Shown piece after piece: positions 1-9,805 of a DNA stretch of 64,000 nt. Both the position numbers and the translations under genes were made by a program. Numbering within the stretch: the stretch's first letter is position 1; every line of letters starts with the position of its first letter. The notes under the pieces are model-generated. The model was not told the DNA's origin. It searched no databases and saw only the letters and a program-made list of their open reading frames with translations. Location: assembly GCF_007005445.1 (NCBI RefSeq), contig NZ_CP041387.1, positions 1,736,001 to 1,800,000 on the forward strand, in the 5' to 3' direction. The DNA is from Rhodopseudomonas palustris (GTDB lineage: Bacteria > Pseudomonadota > Alphaproteobacteria > Rhizobiales > Xanthobacteraceae).

Positions 1-1
1 C

Positions 2-1825
2 CGCGCGGTCGAGCGCCGCAACTATGTGATCGATCGGCTGGTCGAGAATGGCTGGATCAACCAGGCCGACGCCGACAAGGCGCGCAAGGCGCCGCTCGCC
101 GTGACCAACCGTGGCAATGCCGCCCACACCTTCGCCGGCGAATACTTCGCCGAGGAGGTCCGCCGCGACATTCTCGATCGCTACGGCGAGAAGAAGCTTT
201 ACGAGGGCGGCCTCTCGGTGCGCGCCACGCTCGATCCGAAGCTGCAGATCGAGGCGCGCAAGACCATGGTCGCAGGCCTGGTCCGCTACGACGAAGCGCG
301 CGGCTGGCGCGGGCCGGTCACCAAGCTCGAGATCGCAGGGGATTGGGGCGTCAAGCTCGCCGACGTCAAGGCGCTGGCCGACGTCACGCCGTGGCGGATG
401 GCGGTGGTGCTGGAGACGTCCGATCAGTCCGCCCGCATCGGCTTTCAGCCCGGCCGCGAGCTCGGCGGAGCGATCTCCAAGCAACGCGAGACCGGCCTGG
501 TGATGCTCGAAGGCGTCAAATGGGCCAAGCCTGCGGCTGGTCCGTCGCGCGGCAAGACGCCGAGGACGGTGTCGGAAGTGCTGTCGCCGGGAGACGTGGT
601 CTACGTCGATCCGCTGCTCGACAAGGACGGCAAGATGGTCGAGGGGCAATACCGGCTTCGGCAGATCCCCGAAGTGTCGGGGGCGATGGTGGCGATGGAC
701 CCGCTGACCGGCCGCGTGCTGGCGATGGTCGGCGGCTTTTCGTTCGACCAGAGCCAGTTCAACCGCGCCTCCCAGGCGTATCGGCAGCCCGGTTCGTCGT
801 TCAAGCCGCTGGTGTATTCGGCGGCGATGGACAACGGCTACACCCCGTCGACGGTGGTGATCGACGCTCCGATCGAAATCGATCAGGGGCAGGGCGTCGG
901 CGTGTGGCGGCCGGAGAACTACTCGACCGGCAAATATTACGGCCCGACCACGCTGCGCAACGCGCTGCAGCGTTCGCTCAACACCGTTACGGTGCGGCTG
1001 GCGCAGGACGTCGGCATGCCGCTGATCGGCGAATACGCCAAGCGCTTCGGCGTCTATGACGAATTGCCGAACTATTTGTCCTACGCGCTGGGCGCGGGCG
1101 AGACCACGGTGATGCGGATGGTCACCGCCTATTCGATGTTCGCCAATGGCGGGCGCCGGGTGAAGGCGACCCTGATCGACCGCATCCAGGATCGTTACGG
1201 CCGCACCATCTTCAAGCACGACCAGCGCGAGTGCCGCGGCTGCGAGGCGCCGGATGGCTGGAAGAACCAGCAGGAGCCGCAGCTCGTCGACCGCCGCGAG
1301 CAGGTGCTCGATCCGATGACCGCGTATCAGATCACCTCGATGATGGAGGGCGTGGTTCAGGCCGGCACCGCGACGGTTCTGCGCGAGGTCGGCAAGCCGA
1401 TCGCCGGCAAGACCGGAACCACCAACGACGAGAAGGACGCCTGGTTCATCGGATTCTCGCCCGATCTCGTCGTCGGCATCTATTTCGGCTACGACAAACC
1501 GCGCAATCTCGGCCGCGGCGCCACCGGCGGCCATCTCGCGGCGCCGGTCGCCAAGGACTTCTTCAAGCTGGCGCTCGCCGACAAGCCGGCGGTGCCGTTC
1601 CGCGTGCCGGCAGGCATCAAGCTGATCCGCGTCGATGCCAAGAGCGGGATGCGCGCCGGCCCCGGGGATGGCCGCACCATTCTCGAGGCTTTCAAGCCGG
1701 GCACTGCGCCGCCGGACAATTACGCGGTGATCGGCGTCGCCGACGCCGACGGCCGGCAGCCGCAGCAGATGGCGCCGCCCGACGATCGCGGTTTTTTCCG
1801 CCCTGGCACCGGCGGTCTGTATTGA
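2..1825 (+). CDS. mrcA: Penicillin-binding protein 1A, 3' part (5' end outside window)
   Basis: Bifunctional peptidoglycan glycosyltransferase/transpeptidase anchored in the inner membrane. The open frame runs in from the window edge, so the signal anchor and most of the glycosyltransferase domain are missing; about 607 residues remain. Visible transpeptidase motifs in order are SSFK (nucleophile serine, in QPGSSFKPL), SLN (QRSLNTV) and KTGTT (GKTGTTNDEKDAWF). The region between residues about 60 and 200 looks like the OB-like insert usual in class A PBPs. prfB follows in the same direction after 110 bp, a pairing common in alphaproteobacteria. Family assignment is firm; the choice of 1A over other class A PBPs rests on overall sequence and context. 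Confidence 0.93.
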   Translation, partial: RAVERRNYVIDRLVENGWINQADADKARKAPLAVTNRGNAAHTFAGEYFAEEVRRDILDRYGEKKLYEGGLSVRATLDPKLQIEARKTMVAGLVRYDEARGWRGPVTKLEIAGDWGVKLADVKALADVTPWRMAVVLETSDQSARIGFQPGRELGGAISKQRETGLVMLEGVKWAKPAAGPSRGKTPRTVSEVLSPGDVVYVDPLLDKDGKMVEGQYRLRQIPEVSGAMVAMDPLTGRVLAMVGGFSFDQSQFNRASQAYRQPGSSFKPLVYSAAMDNGYTPSTVVIDAPIEIDQGQGVGVWRPENYSTGKYYGPTTLRNALQRSLNTVTVRLAQDVGMPLIGEYAKRFGVYDELPNYLSYALGAGETTVMRMVTAYSMFANGGRRVKATLIDRIQDRYGRTIFKHDQRECRGCEAPDGWKNQQEPQLVDRREQVLDPMTAYQITSMMEGVVQAGTATVLREVGKPIAGKTGTTNDEKDAWFIGFSPDLVVGIYFGYDKPRNLGRGATGGHLAAPVAKDFFKLALADKPAVPFRVPAGIKLIRVDAKSGMRAGPGDGRTILEAFKPGTAPPDNYAVIGVADADGRQPQQMAPPDDRGFFRPGTGGLY

Positions 1826-1935
1826 CGCAGCCAGGGTAGATGCGGCTTCGAGCCCAACGGGCGATTGCGCTTTGCCGCGTCGCCCGTTAAATCGCGTCTC
1901 AGCATTCGCGGCATCGCCGCTTCCGAAGAGATCCC

Positions 1936-3067
1936 ATGCGCGCAGAAATCGAACGCCTCGTCGAAGAGATCAAGCAGTCAGTCGGGCTGCTGAGGAGGCA
2001 TCTTTGACGTCGATCAGTCCACCGTCCGCCTCGCTGAGCTGAACAAGCTCGCCGAGGATCCCAACCTCTGGAACGATCCGCAGAAGGCCCAGAAGCTGAT
2101 GCAGGAGCGCACCTCGCTGGAGGATGCGCTGACCGGCATCGGCAAGGTCGAGCGTGAGCTGACCGACAATATCGACATGATCGAGCTCGGCGAGGCCGAG
2201 GGCGACGAGGGCATCGTCAAGGAAGCCGAAGAGGCGCTCAAGGCGCTGAAGAAAGAAGTTGCGCGCCGCGAGCTGGAAGCGCTGCTGTCCGGCGAAGCCG
2301 ACCGCTTCGACACCTACCTCGAAGTCCACGCCGGTGCCGGCGGCACCGAGAGCCAGGACTGGGCCTCGATGCTGCTGCGGATGTACGTCCGCTGGGCGGA
2401 GAAGCACGGTTTCAAGATCGAGTATCTCGAAGAGTCCGAGGGCGAAGAGGCCGGCATCAAGTCGGCGACGATTCAGATCTCCGGTCACAACGCCTATGGC
2501 TGGCTGAAGACCGAGGCCGGCGTACATCGCCTTGTCCGCATCTCGCCGTTCGACTCCAACGCCCGCCGGCACACCTCGTTCTCGTCGGTGCAGATCTTCC
2601 CGGTGATCGACGACAGCATCAAGATCGACATCAAGGAAAGCGACGTCCGCACCGACACGATGCGGTCGGGCGGGGCCGGCGGCCAGCACGTCAACAAGAC
2701 CGAATCGGCGGTGCGCCTGACCCACATCCCGACTGGCGTCGCGGTGGTCTGTCAGGCCGGCCGCTCGCAGCACAAGAACCGCGCCCAGGCGTGGGATATG
2801 TTGCGCGCCCGGCTGTACGAGATCGAGTTGAAGAAGCGCGAGGAACAGGCGGCCGCCGACCAGGCTGCCAAGACCGAGATCGGCTGGGGCCACCAGATCC
2901 GCTCCTATGTGCTGCAGCCGTATCAGATGGTCAAAGACCTCCGCACCGGCGTGCAGACCTCCGACACCGCCGGCGTGCTCGACGGCGACCTCGACGAGTT
3001 CATGGCCGCGACCCTGGCCCAGCGCGCCTTCGGCGGCGGACCGGGGGCGGTGGAGGACGTGGATTAG
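1936..3067 (+). CDS. prfB: Peptide chain release factor 2, with programmed +1 frameshift
   Basis: Translation termination factor that recognises UGA and UAA and triggers peptidyl-tRNA hydrolysis. The gene is split over two frames: ATG at 1936 opens 23 codons ending CTT at 2002-2004, then in-frame TGA at 2005-2007. Skipping T2005 continues as GAC in the +1 frame to the stop at 3067, giving about 376 residues, the usual RF2 length. The anticodon-mimic SPF ([11 protein letters not shown]) and catalytic GGQ (GGAGGQHVN) are both present. The coding sequence is join(1936..2004, 2006..3067); a call starting at the first ATG of the long frame (2099) would cut off the N-terminal helical domain. Expression is expected to be autoregulated by RF2 level. 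Confidence 0.97.
1993..2008 (+). promoter_or_regulatory. prfB: prfB programmed ribosomal frameshift site
   Basis: Internal Shine-Dalgarno AGGAGG at 1993-1998, three-base spacer CAT, slippery CTT at 2002-2004, then TGA stop followed by C at 2008. This matches the classical RF2 recoding site (SD, 3 nt, CUU UGA C), at which low RF2 lets the ribosome slip +1. Confidence 0.95.
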
Positions 3068-3216
3068 TTCGGAGAGATTTCGTTCAGGCGTTGATGGATG
3101 AAATCGGTGTTCGTTTGCATAGATGGTGCGTCTGTCGGTGGCTGTCGCTGACAGCAGGTAGTCTGGCTAGAAGGACCGCTGATAGCGAGGTCCGTTTGTA
3201 AATACTTCGTCGACTA

Positions 3217-4587
3217 CTAACCCGCCCCCGCCAGCCTCACCCCCGCCCGCAAAAACTTCTGCGGGTCGACGGCTTCGCCGTCGATGCGGGTTTCGTAGTG
3301 CAGATGCGGGCCGGTGGAGCGGCCGGTGGAGCCGATCTCGCCGACTATCTGGCCGATGCTGACCTGCTGGCCGACCTTGGCGATGATCTTCGACAGATGG
3401 CCGTAGCGGGTCGTCAGTCCGTTGCCATGGTCGATCTCGACCATCTGGCCGTAGCCGCCGGCCCAGCCGGCGCTGACGACCTTGCCGATCGCCGTGGCTC
3501 GGACCGGGTCGCCGGTCGAGCCGCGGAAGTCGAGGCCGGTGTGCATGGCGGGGCGGCCGAGGAACGGATCGGTGCGCACGCCGAATCCCGACGAAAACTC
3601 GACCTGCCCCAGCACCGGCTTGCGATACGGCACCAGCGACAGGGCGCGGGTGAGGCGGTCGACCTGGGCGCGGCTGATATTGATGCGATAGAGCTGACGA
3701 TCGAAGCTCGACGCGTTGGCCGAGGGAGCACGCACCGGTACGAACGGGCCGCCGACGCCGCCACGCGGCGCCGACGCTTCGAGCGAACGGCTGTTGAGGC
3801 CGAGATTGCCGAGCACGTCGCGCATCCGCCGTGCGCGGGATTCGTAGGTCTCTTCGACCGCGCCGAGGGTTGCGATCTGTTGTTTCTCGACCTGGTCGAG
3901 CGACGTTTGCAGCCGCGTCAGCACGGTCTCGACGCCCTGGGCCTGGGCGTACTGAGTCGGCGCACGCTCGATCGCGGCCGGCGGCGTGCGTGATTGCAGC
4001 CGCGCTTCGCGATCGGGAGGGGCGACGAAGATCACGGTGTCGTTGATCGGCGAGGGCTTCGGCCGGCCGGTCGTCTCGATATCGAACGACGGCGTGCGGG
4101 CCGGCTTGATGCTCCCCGTAACGGCGACGTCGGGCAGCGCGCTCAGGGCACCAGCGCGGGATTCGAGCAGCGACTGCCGCCGCATGATCTGTTCGAGCTT
4201 CTGATCGAACTGCTCTTGGTCGAGCAGTTGCCGGCTGGTGGTGCGGTCGACCTTGGCCCGCAGCTCGGCGATGCGATCCTCATAGGCGTACTGCATCTCG
4301 GCCTGGCGGGCGATCAGCCGGGTCAGCACGTCGTCGCGGAATGTGAAGTAGGTGGCGGTGGCTGCGGTCCAGCAGCCGAGCAGCACGATGCTGCCGACAG
4401 CGATCCAGAACAGCACAGGGCCGATCCGCACCTGACGTCCGGCGTGGGCGATCGTATAGCTGTTGCCCGCCGGCGCCGGTCGCTGTGCAGGACGAGGCGG
4501 GCGTGCCGGGCGCGGCGCCGCGGGGCGGGCTTGGTCGTGAGCGTGAGGATGCAGCGCTGCTGATGGATGGCCGGAACGGTAAGACAT
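3217..4587 (-). CDS. M23 family metallopeptidase, membrane-anchored
   Basis: Predicted murein DD-endopeptidase or LytM-type regulator acting in the periplasm. The 456-residue product has a Pro/Ala/Arg-rich cytoplasmic head (1-55), one membrane segment (about 57-80), a coiled-coil-like stretch (about 90-140), a low-complexity linker and a C-terminal LytM domain. Zinc ligands are visible as H349 and D353 (HTGLD) and H430 (GPHLHYE), with H397 in YGHL as the catalytic histidine, so the domain looks active rather than a degenerate EnvC/NlpD-type activator. No LysM repeat is seen. It converges on prfB across 149 bp that hold nothing else recognised. Substrate and partner amidases are unknown. Confidence 0.9.
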   Translation of the reverse strand: MSYRSGHPSAALHPHAHDQARPAAPRPARPPRPAQRPAPAGNSYTIAHAGRQVRIGPVLFWIAVGSIVLLGCWTAATATYFTFRDDVLTRLIARQAEMQYAYEDRIAELRAKVDRTTSRQLLDQEQFDQKLEQIMRRQSLLESRAGALSALPDVAVTGSIKPARTPSFDIETTGRPKPSPINDTVIFVAPPDREARLQSRTPPAAIERAPTQYAQAQGVETVLTRLQTSLDQVEKQQIATLGAVEETYESRARRMRDVLGNLGLNSRSLEASAPRGGVGGPFVPVRAPSANASSFDRQLYRINISRAQVDRLTRALSLVPYRKPVLGQVEFSSGFGVRTDPFLGRPAMHTGLDFRGSTGDPVRATAIGKVVSAGWAGGYGQMVEIDHGNGLTTRYGHLSKIIAKVGQQVSIGQIVGEIGSTGRSTGPHLHYETRIDGEAVDPQKFLRAGVRLAGAG

Positions 4588-4680
4588 CGGAACTCCCGCG
4601 CTGACCGGAAGCTGGCTGCGGATCCGATCGAAGCGCGGGGCGATTTGACCCCCGCATAGTTAATTTTCAGAAAATGAAAA

Positions 4681-5289
4681 CTATAGAGATTGCGCTGCGG
4701 CAAGCACCTGATCGGCGTGACCGTCGACCTTCACCTTGCGCCAGACCCGCGCCACGCGGCCCTCGGCATCGATCAGAACCGTGGTGCGAATGATCCCTTC
4801 GAACGTTCTGCCGTACAACGATTTTTCGCCCCAGGCGCGATAGGCTGTGAGCATCGCATGGGTCGGATCGGAGAGCAGCGGAGTCGCCAGCCGATGCTTG
4901 TCGCGGAAGGAATCCTGCGCCTTCACCGTGTCCGCCGAAACGCCGAGCACCGCGGTGCCGCAGGCGTCGAAATCGGCGGCGAGGCGGGTGAAGTCGATCG
5001 CCTCGCGGGTACAGCCGGGCGTGTTGGCCTTCGGATAGAAGAACAACACCAGCTTGCGGCCGGCGAAGTCGGCGAGCGAGATCTTGCCGCCGCCGTCGCG
5101 CGGCAGCGTAAAGGCCGGCGCCTGGCTGCCCTCGGCAAGGCCGGCCGGTTCAGTTGCAGCGGTCTTGCTCGCGGTCTTTTTGGCGGCAGGCGAATTGGCC
5201 GCAGCCTTGTTCGCCGCCGTCTTGGTCGTCGCCTTGGGGGATTTGGCGGCGGTCTCCTTGGACCGTTTCTTGGGTGTCGGCTTGGACAT
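4681..5289 (-). CDS. bcp: Peroxiredoxin, Bcp/PrxQ type, with Lys/Ala-rich N-terminal extension
   Basis: Thiol peroxidase that reduces hydrogen and organic peroxides. The start at 5289 is chosen because AAGGAAGG lies just upstream; the frame stays open further 5' but that part is antisense to the next gene's leader. The first ~48 of 202 residues are a Lys/Ala/Thr tail resembling bacterial histone-H1-like sequences. The AhpC/TSA fold follows, with peroxidatic C93 in PKANTPGCTREA. The resolving cysteine found five residues later in E. coli Bcp is absent (isoleucine there); C110 could substitute. Family assignment is firm; the role of the basic tail, possibly nucleic-acid or membrane contact, is inference. 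Confidence 0.9.
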   Translation of the reverse strand: MSKPTPKKRSKETAAKSPKATTKTAANKAAANSPAAKKTASKTAATEPAGLAEGSQAPAFTLPRDGGGKISLADFAGRKLVLFFYPKANTPGCTREAIDFTRLAADFDACGTAVLGVSADTVKAQDSFRDKHRLATPLLSDPTHAMLTAYRAWGEKSLYGRTFEGIIRTTVLIDAEGRVARVWRKVKVDGHADQVLAAAQSL

Positions 5290-5567
5290 GCGCCTTCCTT
5301 TCGTCGCTTTCGAAAGGTCAACATCGATCATCGCCGGGCGCGATGCGATTTCGCCGCTGCTGGGCAAATCCGTCGACCTCGGGGTATGGTTGCAGGGATT
5401 CGGCGTACCGACCATCCCCGTTTGTTCAATGGGCCCGCTGGGCCGGCGGCGAGTTGAGGTTCAAGCGAGGACAGGCAGCAATGCCGCCACAGGAGCGTAT
5501 CCTGCGCGACGGCGCACATCCTTCCCGCGACCAACAGGCTCCCCACGCGCGCGTGCAACGAGAGGCA

Positions 5568-8500
5568 ATGGCCAAACATCCGACGCCGGACCAGTCCGAC
5601 CCGCACGCCGGCCATGATCGCAACGACCCCACCTGGCACGAAGGCGGCCAGTGGGATCACGAGCACGACGAAGACGCGCGGTATCGCGCTCGCAAATTGC
5701 TCAAGCGTCGCAACCTCGGCCTGCATTCCATCGACGACTGGTCGAGCCGCCGCACGCCCGCGGCGCCTTGGCTGAAGCGGACGCTGCTGACCCTGGCGAT
5801 CGTCGGCATGGTTCTGGTGGCCGGATTCGCCGGGGTGTGGCTTCGGCTCGGCGCCGGTCCGATCAACCTCGACATGGTGACGCCGTGGCTGGCGGACGCG
5901 ATCGAAGACAACATCGGTCACGGCAACACGGTGGAAATCGGCGGCACCCAGATCGAGCGCGCGGGGCGGATTCGGGTCGCGGTGCGAATTCGAGACATCG
6001 TGGTCCGGGACCGCGACAATGTCGTCATCGCCTCCGCGCCGAAGGCGGAGGTGCGATTGTCCGGCTCGGCGTTGCTGATGGGCAGGCTCCGCGCCGAGAG
6101 TTTGCGGCTGGTCGGCGCCGAACTGGCAATCAGGATTGATCCCGAAGGACGGGTGACGGTGTCGACCGGGGCCACGGCGCGGCCGCTCGCCACCGGGGTC
6201 GCACCAACTGGCCGCCCGGCCGAATTCAAGCTGCCCACCGAATCCACGCCGCCGGCCGCCACGCCGATGACTCCCGACGGCTCGTCGTCCGCGACCGCCA
6301 CGCCGGCGCCAGGCAGCGACAACTCTTCGGACCCGATGAAGGGCATGCTGGCCGGGCTGGCATGGCTCGACGGCCTGAGCATGGCGGGGCTGGATGGTCA
6401 GAACCTGAACGAGATCGGGCTCAAGAACGGAAGTCTCGTGGTCGAGGACGAGCAGCGGGGCAACCGCTGGACGTTCGAGAACATCTCCCTCAGCCTGCGC
6501 CGGCCGAGCCATGGCGGCGTGGCGCTGAGTATCGGCGAGGAGGGCACGAAAGCCTGGTCGCTGCGAGTCCAGGTCGGGGCGGCCCAAGACGGAGTACGCG
6601 CGGTCGAACTGCATGCCAACCAAGTGCCGACCCGCACCGTTCTCCTGGCGCTGCGGCTGAAGAACCTGACCTACAGCGCCGATTTTCCACTCACGGGTGA
6701 TTTCAAAGGCGAAGTCGGCCGCGACGGCGTGCCGACCTATTTCCGCGGCAAGCTGACTGCCGGGGCTGGCACCGTGATCGATTTCGACACCCCGGACTAT
6801 CCGATGGCGATCGATCAGATCGAAACCTCGTTCGAATGGGATGCCAATCGCCGGGTGCTGATCGCGCCGTTCAAGGTGCTGGCCGGCCCGAACCGGGTGA
6901 CGCTGCTGGCGTCGCTGGAGCCTCCGAACGGCAGCGTCAATGATTGGCGGCTGGGGCTGTCCGGCGGCACCATCGTTCTTCCGGGCGCGCAGAACGAGAG
7001 CCCGCTGATCTTCAACCGGATCGCCGTGCGTGTCCGGTTCGACGGCGCCAACCGCCGCGTGCTGCTGACCCAGGCCGACGTCAGCAACGGCGAGATCGGC
7101 GTCGCCGGATCGGGCAGCATCGATTACTCCGGGGAGCCGCGACTGACGCTCGGTCTTGCCGGCACGCCGATGTCGGTCTCGGCGCTGAAACGGATGTGGC
7201 CGGTGCTGATCGTGCCGGAACTGCGCGAATGGGTGAACGACCGCATCCGCGCCGGTTCGATCCAGACCATCGACATCGCCATTAACTCGCCGATGAAAAA
7301 CCTGTCGCGGCGCGGCCCGCCGATTCCGGACGAGGGGCTGCTGGTCAATATCCTCGGCAGCGGCGCGACGATCTATCCGGTCGATGGCATGCCGACCGTG
7401 AAGGATGCCGACATGCGGGTGCGAGTGACCGGCCGCACGGCGACTGTCGCGATCAATCAGGCCAATGCGGACACGGACGGCGGTCGCAAGATCGCGCTGT
7501 CGGACATTCTGTTCGAGGTCCCGGATCTGGCGCCGAAGCCGGCGCCGTCGCGGATCAGGTTCAAGCTCGAAGGTCCGGTTCCGGGGGTCGCCGAAGTGCT
7601 CGCCTCCGGCCGGCTCAGCGATGCGGCCGCCTTGCCGATCGATCCCAACACCAGCAAGGGCAACGTCTCGGCGCAGGTCGCTCTCGGCATGCCGATCCAG
7701 CGTGAGCTGACCAAGCAGGACACCAGCTATTCGATTACCGCCGACCTCAGCGGATTCTCTGCCGACAAGGTGGCGATGGGGCAGAAGCTCGAAGCCAATA
7801 CGCTGAAGGTGATCGCCAACAACCAGGGCTATCAGGTCAAGGGCGACGTCAAGATCAACGGCCAGGCGGCGGCGCTGGACTATCGCAAGCCGGTCGACGG
7901 CGACGCCGACGTCAAGCTGCAGGCGACGCTCGACGACGCCAGCCGCGCGCGGCTCGGAGCCGATCTCGGCAGTGGTCTCTCGGGTCCGCTCGGGGTCAAG
8001 CTGAACGGAAAGATCGGCGATAACGAACAGGATTCCAAGTTCGCGATCGAAGCCGATCTCACGCCGGTGAAGATCGACAATCTGCTGCCGGGGTGGAGCA
8101 AGCAGCCGGGCAAGCCCGGCAAGGCCGCCTTCAACGTGGTGCGCAAGCCGCAATCGACCCGGCTCGACGACGTCACCGTCGAGGGCGGCGGCACCCTGAT
8201 CAAGGGCTCTCTTGAAGTCGATCCCGACGGCGACCTGATCAACGTCAACTTCCCGGTGTATTCGCCGTCCGAAGGCGACAAGGCGATGCTGAAGGCGGAC
8301 CGCGGCACCGACGGCGTGCTGAAGGCGGTGATGCGCGGAGATGTGTTCGACGGCCGTGGCTTCATCCGCTCCGCGCTGTCGGGCAGCTCCGCAGATTCAA
8401 AGGGGAAGAGCATCGATTTCGATCTCGACCTCAAGTTCGGTGCGGTCGCCGGCTTCTACGGCGAGGCGGTGCGTAGCCTCGAGGTCAAGACGACGCGGCG

Positions 8501-9200
8501 GAACGGCGCGATCCGCAGTTTCAACATGACCGGCAAACTCGGTCGCGACACCCCGATCACCGCCGATCTGCGCGGCCGCAATCAGGGCCGCGAAGTGATT
8601 TATCTCGAGACCAACGACGCCGGCGCGTTCTTCCGCTTCACCGACAGCTACGCGAAGATGTACGGCGGCCAGCTCTCGCTGGCGGTCGAGCCGCCGACAG
8701 CCGAACCGCGCGAGAAGGAAGGCCTGATCAATGTCCGCGACTTCACCGTCAAGGGCGAGGCGGCGCTCGATCGCGTCGCGGCCGGCGCTCCGGGCGGCAC
8801 GCCGCAGGGACTGTCGTTCTCGCGGCTGCGCGCCGAGTTCAGCCGCCAGAACGGCACGCTCACCATTCGCGACGGCGTGGTGAAGGGCCCGACGATCGGC
8901 GCCACCATCGAGGGCTCGATCGACTACCCCGCCAACCAGGTGCGGATGAGCGGCACCTTCGTGCCGATGTACGGGCTGAACAACATGTTCGGGCAGATCC
9001 CGATCGTCGGCCTGTTCCTCGGCGGCGGCAGCAACGAGGGCCTGATCGGCGTCACCTACGAAGTGGTGGGCACCCCGGGCAAGCCGGTGCTGCGGGTCAA
9101 TCCGATCTCGGCGATGGCGCCGGGCGTGCTGCGCAAGATCTTCGAGTTCAACACCGGCCGACAAAACAGCGGCGCCGATTTCCCGGCGCCGCCCAACTGA
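5568..9200 (+). CDS. AsmA-like / DUF3971 (YhdP-type) large envelope protein
   Basis: Very long (about 1,210 residues) single-anchor envelope protein. A hydrophilic His/Asp-rich cytoplasmic head (1-65) precedes one membrane segment (about 71-92); the rest is predicted periplasmic beta-rich sequence like DUF3971 and AsmA-like C-terminal regions, the family of YhdP and TamB that forms bridge-like conduits for phospholipid transport. It ends in an AsmA-type block (GPTIGATIEGSIDYP) and the conserved YGLNNMFGQIPIVGLFLGG region. ATG 5568 has AGAGG seven bases upstream; ATG 5481 in the same frame is an alternative adding 29 residues. It is divergent from bcp. Lipid transport is inferred from family only. 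Confidence 0.85.
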   Translation: MAKHPTPDQSDPHAGHDRNDPTWHEGGQWDHEHDEDARYRARKLLKRRNLGLHSIDDWSSRRTPAAPWLKRTLLTLAIVGMVLVAGFAGVWLRLGAGPINLDMVTPWLADAIEDNIGHGNTVEIGGTQIERAGRIRVAVRIRDIVVRDRDNVVIASAPKAEVRLSGSALLMGRLRAESLRLVGAELAIRIDPEGRVTVSTGATARPLATGVAPTGRPAEFKLPTESTPPAATPMTPDGSSSATATPAPGSDNSSDPMKGMLAGLAWLDGLSMAGLDGQNLNEIGLKNGSLVVEDEQRGNRWTFENISLSLRRPSHGGVALSIGEEGTKAWSLRVQVGAAQDGVRAVELHANQVPTRTVLLALRLKNLTYSADFPLTGDFKGEVGRDGVPTYFRGKLTAGAGTVIDFDTPDYPMAIDQIETSFEWDANRRVLIAPFKVLAGPNRVTLLASLEPPNGSVNDWRLGLSGGTIVLPGAQNESPLIFNRIAVRVRFDGANRRVLLTQADVSNGEIGVAGSGSIDYSGEPRLTLGLAGTPMSVSALKRMWPVLIVPELREWVNDRIRAGSIQTIDIAINSPMKNLSRRGPPIPDEGLLVNILGSGATIYPVDGMPTVKDADMRVRVTGRTATVAINQANADTDGGRKIALSDILFEVPDLAPKPAPSRIRFKLEGPVPGVAEVLASGRLSDAAALPIDPNTSKGNVSAQVALGMPIQRELTKQDTSYSITADLSGFSADKVAMGQKLEANTLKVIANNQGYQVKGDVKINGQAAALDYRKPVDGDADVKLQATLDDASRARLGADLGSGLSGPLGVKLNGKIGDNEQDSKFAIEADLTPVKIDNLLPGWSKQPGKPGKAAFNVVRKPQSTRLDDVTVEGGGTLIKGSLEVDPDGDLINVNFPVYSPSEGDKAMLKADRGTDGVLKAVMRGDVFDGRGFIRSALSGSSADSKGKSIDFDLDLKFGAVAGFYGEAVRSLEVKTTRRNGAIRSFNMTGKLGRDTPITADLRGRNQGREVIYLETNDAGAFFRFTDSYAKMYGGQLSLAVEPPTAEPREKEGLINVRDFTVKGEAALDRVAAGAPGGTPQGLSFSRLRAEFSRQNGTLTIRDGVVKGPTIGATIEGSIDYPANQVRMSGTFVPMYGLNNMFGQIPIVGLFLGGGSNEGLIGVTYEVVGTPGKPVLRVNPISAMAPGVLRKIFEFNTGRQNSGADFPAPPN

Positions 9201-9241
9201 TCGTCTCGTCTTTTCGCGTAGGTAGAACGCCGGGGCGCTTC

Positions 9242-9805
9242 TCAGCGCTGGCGCAGCCACGGAACCATGCGGCCGAGGGTGGCGTCGTGCCGGCCGTATT
9301 GATGCCACAGCGCGCCGACGACGTGGATGAACACCACGATCACGGTGGCCAGGAACAACGGTCCATGCGCCGCATGCAGCGCGCCGGCCACTGCCTTGTT
9401 GGCTTCAAACAGCGGCGGAATGCCGAGCAGATCGATGCCGCGGCCGGAGAACAGCGTCATGCCGACGCCGGTGGCGGGCAGGGCGATCAGCAGCAGATAC
9501 AGCAGGCCGTGGCTGATCCGGGCGATCACTTCGGTGACGCGCGGCGACGGCACCAGCTCCGGAGCGCCGTGGATCCGGATCCACAGGACCCGGAGCACGG
9601 CGAGGCCCAGCACCACAGTGCCGATCGCCTTGTGCCAATTGTACATCGTGCTGCGCAGCGGGTCGGCTTTGTCCAGCCCCTGCGCGTAGTTCATCGAGGC
9701 GAAGAGCGCGATCACGGCGAAGAAGATCACCCAGTGAATGGTGACGGCGAGCGCCCCGTATTCGCTGGGTTGTTTGTCGGCGGAGGCGATGGTTGTAGTC
9801 GTCAT
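9242..9805 (-). CDS. Cytochrome b561 family protein
   Basis: Small diheme inner-membrane electron carrier, predicted 187 residues with four membrane segments. Candidate heme ligands are histidines in TIHW, NWHK, ISHG, AAHG and FIHVVGALWH. Start 9805 (MTTTT) is preferred because GGAG sits six bases upstream; the frame stays open upstream without a better ribosome site. It converges on the AsmA-like gene with a 41-bp gap. Related proteins in E. coli (CybB/YodB) oxidise ubiquinol or superoxide; the partner here is unknown. Confidence 0.9.
   Translation of the reverse strand: MTTTTIASADKQPSEYGALAVTIHWVIFFAVIALFASMNYAQGLDKADPLRSTMYNWHKAIGTVVLGLAVLRVLWIRIHGAPELVPSPRVTEVIARISHGLLYLLLIALPATGVGMTLFSGRGIDLLGIPPLFEANKAVAGALHAAHGPLFLATVIVVFIHVVGALWHQYGRHDATLGRMVPWLRQR

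Noticed and set aside
5328..8153. A 941-residue open frame antisense to the AsmA-like gene
   Set aside because: It mirrors a GC-rich gene; composition is Arg/His/Pro-rich, no family motif or ribosome site is seen, and the sense strand is clearly coding.
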